Shown in pieces: positions 21,126 through 30,166 of a stretch of 44,541 bases of DNA. The translations under genes and the position numbers were made by a program. Position 1 is the first letter of the stretch. Every line of letters starts with the position of its first letter. The stretch lies in IMG/VR virus record IMGVR_UViG_3300049445_000392, positions 1 to 44,541 of that record, one strand, 5' to 3'. The notes beneath the pieces were generated by a model. It ran no database searches. It was not told the origin of the DNA and saw nothing but the letters and a program-made list of their open reading frames with translations. Origin of the DNA: a virus.

Positions 21126-21493
21126 GAGCGAAACTCCGGATCCCGCGGACGATCGTTCAGCATGTTCCGCAAACCTTGCAATTCTTTTTCATCGTTCACG
21201 GCGGCATGGATCACGCGGAGCAAGTCCGCGTGGGCGCGGACCGCTTCGGCTTCCGTGTGCCAATGGAAAAACGCGCTCCCGGAGTCTTCCCCCGGAAGGT
21301 GGATCCGCGTTTCGAAGATCAAAGGCCGGCCGGTTTCGTCCTTCCGATAGCCCAAGCCGCCGTCCCATATAGTCGAGATCTGAACGGGGCCGATGATGTC
21401 CAGTCCTACGCGGCGGCGGGGCATGTCCCAAAATGCAGCGTTCCACGCGTCATACGTCATGGGATCGCCATTACGATCGAACAAATGCGACAT
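21122..21493 (-). CDS. Small phage protein, paralogue of the 15923-16228 product
   Basis: A 123-residue protein of the STxWxG...RPLIFE...EAxA family described for 15923-16228: FDRNGDPMTYDAW, QISTIWDGGLG, GRPLIFETRI, EAEAVRAHADLL. It has a C-terminal extension (NDEKELQGLRNMLNDRPRD) missing in the other copy. I chose ATG 21493 over a GTG two codons upstream. An operator-like GATCGTGTCA lies at 21520-21529. It starts a left-going operon of up to three genes. Confidence 0.7.
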   Translation of the reverse strand: MSHLFDRNGDPMTYDAWNAAFWDMPRRRVGLDIIGPVQISTIWDGGLGYRKDETGRPLIFETRIHLPGEDSGSAFFHWHTEAEAVRAHADLLRVIHAAVNDEKELQGLRNMLNDRPRDPEFRS

Positions 21494-21519
21494 ATGCACG
21501 CATGCTAAACCCGTGATTC

Positions 21520-21529
21520 GATCGTGTCA
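21520..21529. promoter_or_regulatory. Operator-like half-site
   Basis: GATCGTGTCA, a half-site of the dispersed operator with one change, 27 bp before the start of the left-going three-gene operon. Confidence 0.35.
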
Positions 21530-21543
21530 CCGTGGCCTACACG

Positions 21544-21585
21544 AAAAAAACCGCCGGGGGTGGCTGCGGTAACCCCCGGCGGTTT
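21544..21585 (-). terminator. Intrinsic terminator after the double-HTH gene
   Basis: Perfect 13-bp stem AAACCGCCGGGGG/CCCCCGGCGGTTT; on the minus strand it is followed by a run of seven T residues (A-run 21544-21550). It ends the transcript of the gene at 21646-22185. Confidence 0.9.
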
Positions 21586-21645
21586 CGGCTTGCAGTGTGC
21601 GGCGTGAGCGAACCGATCGGAACGTGGGCCGCGTGGCGCGCGCCG

Positions 21646-22185
21646 TCAAGCAAGCTTGGGCCCACATCCGACGATCTGATCCAGCGCGCGCCGGAGCGCG
21701 TCACGCTCGATTGTCACCGCTTGCAAAGCGGTTTGGAGCTGGACCGCGGTGGTATATAGCCCGTTGCCGGTCACCGTCACGGGGACGGGCACCGGGGCCG
21801 GGGTGGGTGCGGGAGTGGGCACGGCCGCCGGCTTCGGCTTCGCCGCGGTGAGCTTCGGCTTCGGTTTCGCCGCGGCCGCGGTCTTGGCTTCGGCTTCGGC
21901 TTCAAGGCACCACCGGGCCACACTGGACTTGGACACGCCAAGCTTTTGCGCGATCTGGATTTGCGTCTTTCCTTTGGCGCGGAGCTCCGCCGTGCGTTCG
22001 CGAAGCTTCGCGAATTTCTCCGCTGAACCATGCGGCTTGCGCTTCAGCTTCGCCGCTTTGGCGACCGCCGCTTTCCAGTTGGCTAGCGTGCTTGGATGGA
22101 TGTCCAGCTCCCGCGCAACTTCCACCGCGGGCTTTCCATCCGCGATCAGCGCTAGCGCTGTTTCTTTGAGCTCCGCGTCATACAT
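21646..22185 (-). CDS. Double helix-turn-helix protein with basic linker
   Basis: A 179-residue protein. Two HTHs of the transposase/resolvase type lie in tandem: ALIADGKPAVEVARELDIHP (about 11-30) and ELRAKGKTQIQIAQKLGVSK (about 66-85). They are followed by a Lys/Ala/Pro linker (KPKPKLTAAKPKPA), a run of APTPAP repeats, and a C-terminal helix (LQTALQAVTIERDALRRAL) that may form a coiled coil. No catalytic domain is present, so it is a regulator or DNA architectural protein. I chose ATG 22185; ATG 22215 is possible. Paired operator-like motifs lie upstream. Confidence 0.65.
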   Translation of the reverse strand: MYDAELKETALALIADGKPAVEVARELDIHPSTLANWKAAVAKAAKLKRKPHGSAEKFAKLRERTAELRAKGKTQIQIAQKLGVSKSSVARWCLEAEAEAKTAAAAKPKPKLTAAKPKPAAVPTPAPTPAPVPVPVTVTGNGLYTTAVQLQTALQAVTIERDALRRALDQIVGCGPKLA

Positions 22186-22250
22186 AGCCAAACCACCCCG
22201 CCGCGTTACCTGCATTAGCCATTGCGTGCGATCTCCTTTTCGGGGAGCGA

Positions 22251-22281
22251 CACACGGATCGTGTGACGCGATCCGTGTGTA
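22251..22281. promoter_or_regulatory. Operator-like inverted repeats before the double-HTH gene
   Basis: CACACGGATCGTGTG (22251-22265) shares the 13-bp core with the motif at 157-171, and GATCCGTGTGTA follows at 22270-22281. The 180-bp gap 22186-22366 between divergently ending modules otherwise shows nothing recognisable. Confidence 0.5.
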
Positions 22282-22366
22282 CATTGTGACGCGTGCTAAG
22301 CGCAAGCGGTGGCGGTGGTGGTGTCAAAATGCGGAGTGGGCTATCACGCGTGAGTGGGCTTTGTGA

Positions 22367-25300
22367 TCAATACCAAAGCTCGGCCGTAATGCCGCCTTGC
22401 ACGGCCCCGTGCGCGCCTTGGAAAACAGCTGTCGCCGATGTCGAGAAAGCAAGCGCGTTTAGGTTGTGCGCGCCCGCCGCTGTGAGTTGCTGCGCCACGG
22501 CGGACAAGCCGGCATCGTTGCTCGCCCCCGGCATACGCAAGCCGCTAGGGACCGTAAGGCTATCGATGCCGATGCCTAGCGTACCGATCCCGCCGCCAGG
22601 TGTTAGGCCGCCTATATGCTCGGCCCTGACTACGTCTAGCGATTGGCCTTGCACGTATTGTACCTTGGCGGACGCTTGCGCGTTGATTTGTTGCCACGTG
22701 TTCGCACTCGGGATCGTCCACGTGTCGAAAGCGGCGGACCACGTGAACGCGCCGCGGATGCGGTTGGCTTGATTCCAGATCCCGCAGATCGGATTGGCTG
22801 CGCCGCTTGCTGCTGACACGTGACTGAACGTGGTCGCCGAGTCGGGCAAGATCGTGCCGACATACCGCTGTGTCGGCACGCCCGACTTGACCCAGACACC
22901 GTTAGTTTGAACTAACGCCGTTGCGCGCGTGGTGGCATTGGTCCAAGGGAGCAGCGCAAGGGTTACGCCGGTAAGGCTACCAAACACCGCGAACACATCG
23001 CATGGAATCCCCGCTGTCTGACCGGTCACGGCAACGCTAGGGTTCGACGAAGGCGTGACCGGATACCAGTCCAGTCCGTTGTTGCTTAGGCTGATACGGT
23101 ATCCGCTGTGCGGAACAAGGTAGACCGTGCTGGATGACCCGTCCGTCGGGATGCTGCTTGCCGCGTTGTTGCTAACGCGAAAACCGTTGAAACCGTTGTG
23201 CAGTGAGTGAGCTTGATGTGAGTGATCTTCCGGCGACCACTTCGCCGCCGTGCCATTGTTTGCCGCCACCGATGGCTTGCCTACGTCGACTGGTAGCGCG
23301 GTCGCTTTTTGGCCGCCGATCTGTGCGATCTGTAGTGACGTGGTGCCAAGCACGATCGGATCGTTTGTGGTGAGCGTCCATAGCGTGTCTTTGTAGGTGG
23401 TGCCTTCATTGACGTAAACGAGCGAGCCGCCGGAAAACTTGGCCGTAGTGTCCGTGTCGGTGGCGCGTGTCCAACCGGACCCACTGACAACGATCCATAT
23501 GCCGTTGTTGTTGGCGAGTGTTTGTGCCGTAACTAGAATGCGGTCGCCGGTCGCGGTTAGAACACCGTCAATCGTGGTGTTTCCGCCCGTTGAAAGGATC
23601 ACGCCAAGATCCGCGATGGACACGAGTCGCACCGGTGCCTTGAAAGCGAGCGACATCGAATCGAGACGGATCTTGTCCGCCGGCAACAGGAACCCACCGG
23701 CACCCTGCGTCGCATAGCTCGGCATCGCGTGCACGTGATCCGCCAACGCGAAACCCGGCCCAATTCCGGCAAGCGCCGAACTCGCAATGGGAAGCGATGA
23801 CGGCGCCACTGCGGCGGGCACGATATGCACGTGATCTTCAGCGGCCCACCGCGGCGCAACGCCCGGCGTCGGTGTGGCACCGGCCGTGATCTGACTCGGG
23901 TTGTTGGTGGCGCGCAGTCCACCGCACTGCGTGATCACGATGTTAGTTGTGCCGAGAACAACAGGATCGTTTGTCGAGTTGAACCACAACGTGTTGTTGT
24001 AGGTCGAGCCTTCGTTGACCGAGATCAACGCACCGCCGGGAAACTCCGCCGAGCTGTCACAATCCGACGCGCGCGCCCAAGCACCAGCGGCGACAACATA
24101 GATTCCGTTAGCCGTTTGGTCAGTCTGCGCGGTGAGTAACACGCGATCACCGGCCACAGTCAAAATCGAGTCGATCGTGGGCGTGCCACTGAGCGCGACG
24201 TTCGCCGTTGCGACGAGTCGCACCGGTCCCTTGACGACAAGGTTCATCGAATCGAGACGGATCTTGTCCGCCGCCGACATGAAACCCGCCGCGCTCCCGG
24301 TTGCCGCCGCATGCAATGTCCCGCCGCCGCGCGTTCCGTGTTGTGCATCCGTGGCTAGGATGCCCACCTTGATATCATCGGCGTTGACGGCGATCGATCC
24401 GTCCGCGTTAGCTCCAACGGCCAGCGTTTTGCCGGTGCGAATGAGTCCGCCACCGGCGGAGTCTAGATAGTTTTTCGGCTTCCAGTGCGCGGCCGACTGA
24501 ACCCAGATCCACTCATAATATGTATTGCCCGGAAGCGTGAGTGTCCCCGGACTTGCTACGATGGTAGTTCCGTCCGGTGAAACGATGGACTGGCCGGTGG
24601 CGGCCATGACGCTAGCGCTCGTCCCGTTGACGTAGATCCCAAGACAGTCACCAATCATCGGATTGCTGGGCGCGCTGACCACGTCACCGTTGGCCGCTAA
24701 CACCCACTGATTCGGCCGTACCGTGCCCGTACTAGCGACGTCCGAAAGCTCCAACGCGGCTTTCGCCTCATGTCCGGATCCACCGTGCGGGACCCATCGA
24801 AAATCTTCCCCGAACGTGATCGATGTCCATTCGTACCACCCGCCGGGCCTTAGCGGTGCCGTGACCGCGATCACTCTGTCGATATACAGATAGGCCGAAC
24901 TAGTGACACTAACACCCGTGGTGTCAGGTCCAACGTAAACGCCCACGCGTTGGCCGTTTTCCGTGGGAGTTGGCAACGTCGAAGTGATGTTGTTCGCGGC
25001 AATGACCCATTGCCCAAAATCAGGATCGGTTCCATCCCCGTATTCAAGCCCGCCGCCGGCACCGCCGCCGGAGCTCGGACCGGATGACCCACGCGGGATC
25101 CACGTGCTAGTCCCCGCCATGTCCACCAAAAACCACTCAATATAAGTCCCCGCGGGGATGGTGACAAAACTGTCGAGTCCGCCGGGAATCAATACACCTT
25201 CATAAAAAAGGGACGTGTCCCCCGACGCGAAAACGTTGACATCCGCGGTGGCATAGATTCCCGCGCCGCATCCAATGGGCGTAGCGGGAAGTCCTATGGG

Positions 25301-25669
25301 GCCGCCAAGCGTCCACACGGTCCACTGATTGATCCCCGGTGGAACGTCCACGCCGCCGAAGCTAAGCGCCACGCTCCGCCACACCGCGTCCGGCGCGTTC
25401 GGATCGTTGATTACAAGCGATTGGCCGACAAGTCCCGCCGGGGCGTCGCTCACGTTGATCGGATCCGTTTCGGAGTTTGCGATGTCCGTAGCGCCGCCGC
25501 TACTCCCGCCGCCGCCGGGTTGCCACGTGGCGTGTGTCGCATCCGTGGCCGTTAGGACGTCCCCGGGATTCGGGGCCGGAGCATCGCCCACGTTCACCGG
25601 GGCCCCTCCGCTTTCGGTGGCCAAGTCCGTGGCGATCGACTGATCAAATAGTTTGTCTAGAAACGACAT
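22367..25669 (-). CDS. Tail fibre / receptor-binding protein with internal repeats
   Basis: An 1100-residue fibre protein. The N-terminal half has three related 80-90-residue units (about 113-195, 218-297, 319-400), each with a QWxxxxxG start, a GIYV-like middle and an xEW...W.P end. The C-terminal half has two about 120-residue units (464-584 and 660-786), each beginning LLPADKIRLDSM-like and containing GDRVLLTAQT...NGIYVV...WARA, a common fibre repeat. EDHVHI/LADHVHAM/EDHSHQ His motifs lie between units. It is less GC-rich than the rest of the virion genes. It probably contacts the host surface; the specificity is unknown. Confidence 0.85.
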   Translation of the reverse strand: MSFLDKLFDQSIATDLATESGGAPVNVGDAPAPNPGDVLTATDATHATWQPGGGGSSGGATDIANSETDPINVSDAPAGLVGQSLVINDPNAPDAVWRSVALSFGGVDVPPGINQWTVWTLGGPIGLPATPIGCGAGIYATADVNVFASGDTSLFYEGVLIPGGLDSFVTIPAGTYIEWFLVDMAGTSTWIPRGSSGPSSGGGAGGGLEYGDGTDPDFGQWVIAANNITSTLPTPTENGQRVGVYVGPDTTGVSVTSSAYLYIDRVIAVTAPLRPGGWYEWTSITFGEDFRWVPHGGSGHEAKAALELSDVASTGTVRPNQWVLAANGDVVSAPSNPMIGDCLGIYVNGTSASVMAATGQSIVSPDGTTIVASPGTLTLPGNTYYEWIWVQSAAHWKPKNYLDSAGGGLIRTGKTLAVGANADGSIAVNADDIKVGILATDAQHGTRGGGTLHAAATGSAAGFMSAADKIRLDSMNLVVKGPVRLVATANVALSGTPTIDSILTVAGDRVLLTAQTDQTANGIYVVAAGAWARASDCDSSAEFPGGALISVNEGSTYNNTLWFNSTNDPVVLGTTNIVITQCGGLRATNNPSQITAGATPTPGVAPRWAAEDHVHIVPAAVAPSSLPIASSALAGIGPGFALADHVHAMPSYATQGAGGFLLPADKIRLDSMSLAFKAPVRLVSIADLGVILSTGGNTTIDGVLTATGDRILVTAQTLANNNGIWIVVSGSGWTRATDTDTTAKFSGGSLVYVNEGTTYKDTLWTLTTNDPIVLGTTSLQIAQIGGQKATALPVDVGKPSVAANNGTAAKWSPEDHSHQAHSLHNGFNGFRVSNNAASSIPTDGSSSTVYLVPHSGYRISLSNNGLDWYPVTPSSNPSVAVTGQTAGIPCDVFAVFGSLTGVTLALLPWTNATTRATALVQTNGVWVKSGVPTQRYVGTILPDSATTFSHVSAASGAANPICGIWNQANRIRGAFTWSAAFDTWTIPSANTWQQINAQASAKVQYVQGQSLDVVRAEHIGGLTPGGGIGTLGIGIDSLTVPSGLRMPGASNDAGLSAVAQQLTAAGAHNLNALAFSTSATAVFQGAHGAVQGGITAELWY

Positions 25670-25681
25670 GGTGAAGCCCCT

Positions 25682-26542
25682 TCATCCGTTGCGCGCGCCG
25701 GGATCCGTGAAGAACACCGCAAGCGCAAATAGTCGATTGTGCGGTCCGTCCGGCAAAGTCACGTCCACATAAAACGCTTCGGCACCGTTATTCACGGTGT
25801 GCAATGCGGGAATGAACCCGGCGGAGAATGTGCACTGTGTGGTCGAAAAACCAACTGTTTGATTGACTGTAATCAGAATGGTTGGATCCGTAGGGTCCAC
25901 CAAAGCCCCGCCGGAGCTAGCCCACGCGGCTTGCGCATTCATATACAGCGTCGCCGAGTTGGCCGCGGACACGTCGTGCGCGCGCCACACTGCGAAGATC
26001 GAAAGCGATGGTGCGCCACGCGGGACGCCGCGCACCGGGAAACGGATGATCGCGGCCCCGGCGCCGGTAGTCACACCCCATGTGTCAAACAGATCATCGT
26101 AGGAACCGTTAGCCGAAATAAGCCGGCCATCACACAGTGGAATGTTGATCACGCGGCCCGGTTGAGCTCCGCTCGCATACGCCACGTCATGCGTGCCGCC
26201 GGTCAGGATCAGCTGATTATCCGTCGCGATCGCACCGGTGGCCGCGAAGCCGCCGGCCACGTTCACGGTGCCGTCCGCGGCCGTCACGTTGCCGTTGACG
26301 GTAGTGGTGCCGCTCACGGTCAAACTGGCCGCGGTGACGGCCGCGAAAGTGTTAGGTTGCGTGAAGGTGTTAGGCGCGCTCTTGCGGGCCGCGTCATCGG
26401 TTACCACCTTCAAGGCTTGCGTGCGGTCACCTAACCCTTGCGCAACTAGAGTGATCGCGGCGGCGCGCGCCGGTGGATCGGTGCCGTCCGGAACCGTGAT
26501 CGATGGCGTGAAGGTGGGCGTTTCGGTGATCGTATGTGCCAT
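25682..26542 (-). CDS. Second tail fibre-like structural protein
   Basis: A 286-residue protein rich in Thr, Ala, Val and Gly. Residues 60-110 (TFAAVTAASLTVSGTTTVNG, NVTAADGTVNVAGG) look like the shaft of a fibre; the C-terminal domain (VWRAHDVSAANSATLYMNAQ) looks globular. It lies between the gpI-like protein and the large fibre, as a fibre adaptor or accessory fibre would. Exact role unassigned. Confidence 0.7.
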   Translation of the reverse strand: MAHTITETPTFTPSITVPDGTDPPARAAAITLVAQGLGDRTQALKVVTDDAARKSAPNTFTQPNTFAAVTAASLTVSGTTTVNGNVTAADGTVNVAGGFAATGAIATDNQLILTGGTHDVAYASGAQPGRVINIPLCDGRLISANGSYDDLFDTWGVTTGAGAAIIRFPVRGVPRGAPSLSIFAVWRAHDVSAANSATLYMNAQAAWASSGGALVDPTDPTILITVNQTVGFSTTQCTFSAGFIPALHTVNNGAEAFYVDVTLPDGPHNRLFALAVFFTDPGARNG

Positions 26543-26556
26543 GGCGAAGCCCCGAT

Positions 26557-27249
26557 CTAACTAGTAATGGGGATGTAAATAGGCGCGGCCGCCCCGTCGA
26601 ACGCCGCACCGGAGTCGAACGTGTCCGGCGCGAATCCGTCGAACATTTCGGCCCCGGTAAAGAACACCATCACGTTGCCTAACGCGTGGGCCGCGTTCCA
26701 CGCGGTGGGGATCGCGGCAATGTCGCTCACATCATCGGCGGACGGGGAATCACCCCACGTGTCCGTGAAGTAAAAGAGCCACCACTGCGCCCACCGATCC
26801 GGAGTGGCGTCCGGACTCCAATCGCTAAGCACGTAACGCGTGATCGTTCCGTCCGCGGCCATGTCGTATGTTAGGCCGTTGCGCGCGATCAAAACGATCC
26901 GAAACGTGTCCGGCTGATAGTGCAAGTACAGCTGATCCAGCATCGCAAGCGCGGATCCGCGGTGCGCGTGATCCGTGAGCCATTGCGTTAGGCGCGCTGC
27001 ATAGGCGGCGTCCGACTCGGAAAGACCGCGCAGGATCCGCCGTTCTTTTCCGATGATCGGGAGCGATTCGTTCGAGTAGTATCCCGGGAAGCGCGTTTGG
27101 ACCCCGGATAGAAGTGCATCACCGAACGCGTCAACTAGGAGCGAATGCGCATATAAATAGCGCTTGCCCACGTAGCCTAACAGCCACGTGGGCACGATCT
27201 GTTCAAGCGTGTCACGGAACGTTTTGAGTGGTTCGAGGTATGGCGCCAT
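26557..27249 (-). CDS. Baseplate protein, gpI-like
   Basis: A 230-residue protein following gpJ by 2 bp, the usual position of tail protein I. FRDTLEQIVPTWLLGYVGKR, ESDAAYAARLTQWL and a Trp-rich segment (RWAQWWLFYFTDTW) are in line with this class of wedge protein that connects fibres to the baseplate. Sequence similarity to P2 gpI is not obvious to me, so the call leans on order and length. Confidence 0.6.
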   Translation of the reverse strand: MAPYLEPLKTFRDTLEQIVPTWLLGYVGKRYLYAHSLLVDAFGDALLSGVQTRFPGYYSNESLPIIGKERRILRGLSESDAAYAARLTQWLTDHAHRGSALAMLDQLYLHYQPDTFRIVLIARNGLTYDMAADGTITRYVLSDWSPDATPDRWAQWWLFYFTDTWGDSPSADDVSDIAAIPTAWNAAHALGNVMVFFTGAEMFDGFAPDTFDSGAAFDGAAAPIYIPITS

Positions 27250-27251
27250 GG

Positions 27252-28442
27252 CTACACCGCAAACCCTTCCGGCGGCGGCACTTGGTGGATCGTGCCCACC
27301 GGGACGTTCAGCGTGATCACGTTCCCCGTGCTAAGCACCGTGTCCCCCGCCGGCACGGTCACTAGCACGTGGAATATTTCTTCGAACGTGTCGCCGATCA
27401 CCGCCGCGATCTTGTCCCGGTAAATCATGCCGGGGTTCCCGGGAATCACGTTCCCGCCGATCGGTTGGGCGGCCACCCATGCCGTGAGCTCGGCCGCCAC
27501 CGCGTCTTGGACTTGAAGGTCCGATCGGCCGGACGTGTTATACATCCAAAGCTCATAAGTGACACTTAGTGGAAACTCGATGGCGGACGTGGCGGTAGCG
27601 TTCACGCAAAGCGGTTCCGCGTTGAGCTCGATTGCGTCTTGCGCGATCACCGCGTCGGCCGGCGGGACGGCGCCGGTGGCCGTGGCGATCCACACGGTCA
27701 CGTTCCCATAGCCATCCTTTTCGATCCGCGTTCGCGTGATCCCCACGTTCGTTCCGTCCGGCCGCGTGGCGCTGCGCACTGCATAGGTGTACGCATCCCA
27801 CGGGCCCATGGGTGACAGCGATCCAAGCTTGGCCGAGCTCCGCGCGCGCAAGGCGGCGTCGGACTCCGCATCTTGCCCCACCACCGCGGCGGGGTTCGAT
27901 ACGGACACCCCGGTCACCGTGGTCACCATGCTCGAGATCGCGCCGGGGATAGACGTGGACGCGGATCCCGATTCCACGGCGCGGATCGGCACGTTGTAAG
28001 TATGACTTGGCGTGGTGGGCGATCCGGACGAGATCGAAACCGGATCGGTGTTCCGGTAGGTCTTGCCGGTGGCCGGGTTCAGGAAGATCAGATCTTCAGG
28101 ATCGAATGTGTAGACTCCGCCGGCCGAGTTAGTGAGCGTGACGAAACCAGTGGCCAAGGTGGCCGGATAACGGTCCACCCCGTAGACGTAATGGGCTACA
28201 ACGGTAAGCCAGTCCCCTTCGCTTAGCTCCAAATAACCGGACTTCGCGATCAAAGCTTGGAGTGACGAAAGTGCCGATAGGATGATCGAAAACCCCGTGG
28301 TGATCGTCCGCACCACCGCGCCGGTTTTCCACGTGGACGTGTTTAGGCCGAGTGTGCCTAACACGGTGTAGAGACTCGACTGGATCTCTTGTTCGGTAAC
28401 CGGCTTGACTAGATCGTCAAAGTCTATGGTGGGTGTGGGCAT
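27252..28442 (-). CDS. Baseplate J-like wedge protein
   Basis: A 396-residue protein with the Baseplate_J pattern: a hydrophobic N-terminal part (RTITTGFSIILSALSSLQAL), GSASTSIPGAISSMVTTVTG, VSVSNPAAVVGQDAESDAAL, RARSSAKLGSLSPMGPWDAY and AVRSATRPDGTNVG. It assembles with the gp25-like and gpI-like proteins into the baseplate wedge of a contractile tail. Length and order are normal for the family. Confidence 0.9.
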   Translation of the reverse strand: MPTPTIDFDDLVKPVTEQEIQSSLYTVLGTLGLNTSTWKTGAVVRTITTGFSIILSALSSLQALIAKSGYLELSEGDWLTVVAHYVYGVDRYPATLATGFVTLTNSAGGVYTFDPEDLIFLNPATGKTYRNTDPVSISSGSPTTPSHTYNVPIRAVESGSASTSIPGAISSMVTTVTGVSVSNPAAVVGQDAESDAALRARSSAKLGSLSPMGPWDAYTYAVRSATRPDGTNVGITRTRIEKDGYGNVTVWIATATGAVPPADAVIAQDAIELNAEPLCVNATATSAIEFPLSVTYELWMYNTSGRSDLQVQDAVAAELTAWVAAQPIGGNVIPGNPGMIYRDKIAAVIGDTFEEIFHVLVTVPAGDTVLSTGNVITLNVPVGTIHQVPPPEGFAV

Positions 28443-28451
28443 GCGGCACCG

Positions 28452-28925
28452 TTAGCCTAACTGTTCGATCAAAACGCTTGCGTCCGTCACGTAGAACGTG
28501 AGCGCGAAGGTTTCGTCCAAGTCCCGCGGAGTGGAGATCACCGCCACGCGGAGCGTTTCGTGATTCGTGAACGCGGTAGTGACTTCGCAGTCCACAATCC
28601 GATCATCTTTGATCAGTTCATTGTGGACTTCCGTGTCCAGCGTTTTGAGCTGGGTTTCCGTATACCCTTGGTTCAGCATTCCGCGGACGTCCGTTCCGTA
28701 GTTCGGATCGTCCGCTAGCTGGCCGCGGGCCGTGATCAAACGGCGCGCTTGCGCTTCGCCGATCGCGCGCGCCGTGTAGGGATCCACTTCCTCCATGGTG
28801 GGCGTGAGATCTTCCACGCATGCGAGATCCACCCCGTAGCCCAATGGTGTGGAAGCGGGCACGTCCACGATCCGCGTGAGCTCGGCCACTTGCGCTTCGA
28901 ACGCGGCGGCGAAGGTGGCGTTCAT
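28452..28925 (-). CDS. gp25/W-like baseplate wedge protein
   Basis: A 157-residue protein with the GPW/gp25 features YGVDLACVEDLTPTMEEV, ARRLITARGQLADDPNYGTD and VRGMLNQG. It sits between the hub/spike and gpJ genes, as in P2 and Mu. It is 40 to 50 residues longer than T4 gp25. It starts inside the hub/spike stop (ATGA overlap). Confidence 0.8.
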   Translation of the reverse strand: MNATFAAAFEAQVAELTRIVDVPASTPLGYGVDLACVEDLTPTMEEVDPYTARAIGEAQARRLITARGQLADDPNYGTDVRGMLNQGYTETQLKTLDTEVHNELIKDDRIVDCEVTTAFTNHETLRVAVISTPRDLDETFALTFYVTDASVLIEQLG

Positions 28926-30163
28926 TCGGAGTCCCCCGCGATCTGGACTAGGTCCGATCCCTTGGTGATCTCCCCGGTGAGCTCCGCGGCAAGTATCGGG
29001 GTGGGTGTGGTGGAGTCGAACGAAACGAGATACGGGGTCCCCGGCGTCATAGGCCCCACGGCCGGCACCACCGGCGCGAAGGTGACGATCGTCCCAATGC
29101 CGCCGGACTTCACTTCATCGCCCACGCGGGCCGCACGCGGGCCCGTAGCGCCACCGATCGTGATCAGCTCCGGGATCCATCCGGACCCATCCCGGCCGAT
29201 GAAACCGGAGATCACCGGTTGCGTGGCGTCCCCTTCCAAAAACTCCAAGAGCACGATCCCGCCGGGAGCAAGCTCCGGATACACCCCGGGAGCTCCGGGG
29301 AACATCCGAATGGTTTGCGCGTCCGGAAGCCCGGCCAGCTTGCGAACGGCTTGGACGTCCACGCGGCCGTCCCCGCGCATCTGAACCACGCGGTATTGGT
29401 ACCGGCCGTAAAGCCGCCTTGCGAGCTGTGAATCGATAATGTCGACTAGGACTTGGGCCAGCTCGGAAAAGCGCGGATCCGCGTCCGCGCCGCTCCAAAA
29501 GCGGCCGCGCATGCCTTCACCGTCCACCGTGAGAATCAGCTCCCGGATCGTTTGCGGCTGATCCAAGCGCGCCGTGATGATCGATCCGATCCCCACGGCG
29601 GAGAGTGTGTCCACGGCCAGCGTGCCGCGCCGTGTGTGCGGATTGAACGCTAGGACTTCATACGCGGACGCGTCCGTGGCGGAGCTCGGCCGCGGGCCCA
29701 CGTGCGTAATCCCCGCGTAGTCCACCCACCACGGATTGCCGCCGGTGGCCACTTGGAGCGCGATGGACGCGGGAGCTTCGGCGCGGACATAGTCCGCGGC
29801 CAAGCGCTCCGCCGCCGGCACAAAGTCACCTAGCGTTTCCCCGCATTCCCGGGCCGCGTCCGCCGCCACTAGCTGCGCTTTGACTCCCGCGTCATTGTGA
29901 TAGTGTTTGGGCGCAAGCACCTTCCCCCATGCGCCGGCCCCGGCCACCACTCGCGATTGGCGTTTGAGTCCGAATGTCCCGTCTTCCGCGGGAAGGATCG
30001 TCCCGGTGATGGACTCGGTTCCAAGCTGGATCTGAATCTTGCCGGACACGTCCGGAGCTTCGATAAACTCGAGCTCCCCGGACCACGGGCCGGTGTTCGG
30101 GATCGTGACTTGAAGGGTTTGGAGCAGCGCGTTTCCCACGCGTGCGAATGCACGATCGGTCAC
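28922..30163 (-). CDS. Baseplate hub/spike protein
   Basis: A 413-residue protein. The middle (ISSL-type Asp/Ser strands, DADPRFSELAQVLVDIIDSQ) is followed at about 260-330 by an OB-fold-like segment (YRVVQMRGDGRVDVQAVRKL, APGGIVLLEFLEGDATQPVI) as in gpV/gp45 spikes. It thus appears to combine hub and spike-stem functions. It lies between a tail protein and the gp25-like wedge, which fits. A separate spike tip or PAAR protein was not seen. Confidence 0.75.
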   Translation of the reverse strand: MTDRAFARVGNALLQTLQVTIPNTGPWSGELEFIEAPDVSGKIQIQLGTESITGTILPAEDGTFGLKRQSRVVAGAGAWGKVLAPKHYHNDAGVKAQLVAADAARECGETLGDFVPAAERLAADYVRAEAPASIALQVATGGNPWWVDYAGITHVGPRPSSATDASAYEVLAFNPHTRRGTLAVDTLSAVGIGSIITARLDQPQTIRELILTVDGEGMRGRFWSGADADPRFSELAQVLVDIIDSQLARRLYGRYQYRVVQMRGDGRVDVQAVRKLAGLPDAQTIRMFPGAPGVYPELAPGGIVLLEFLEGDATQPVISGFIGRDGSGWIPELITIGGATGPRAARVGDEVKSGGIGTIVTFAPVVPAVGPMTPGTPYLVSFDSTTPTPILAAELTGEITKGSDLVQIAGDSE

Positions 30164-30166
30164 GGG

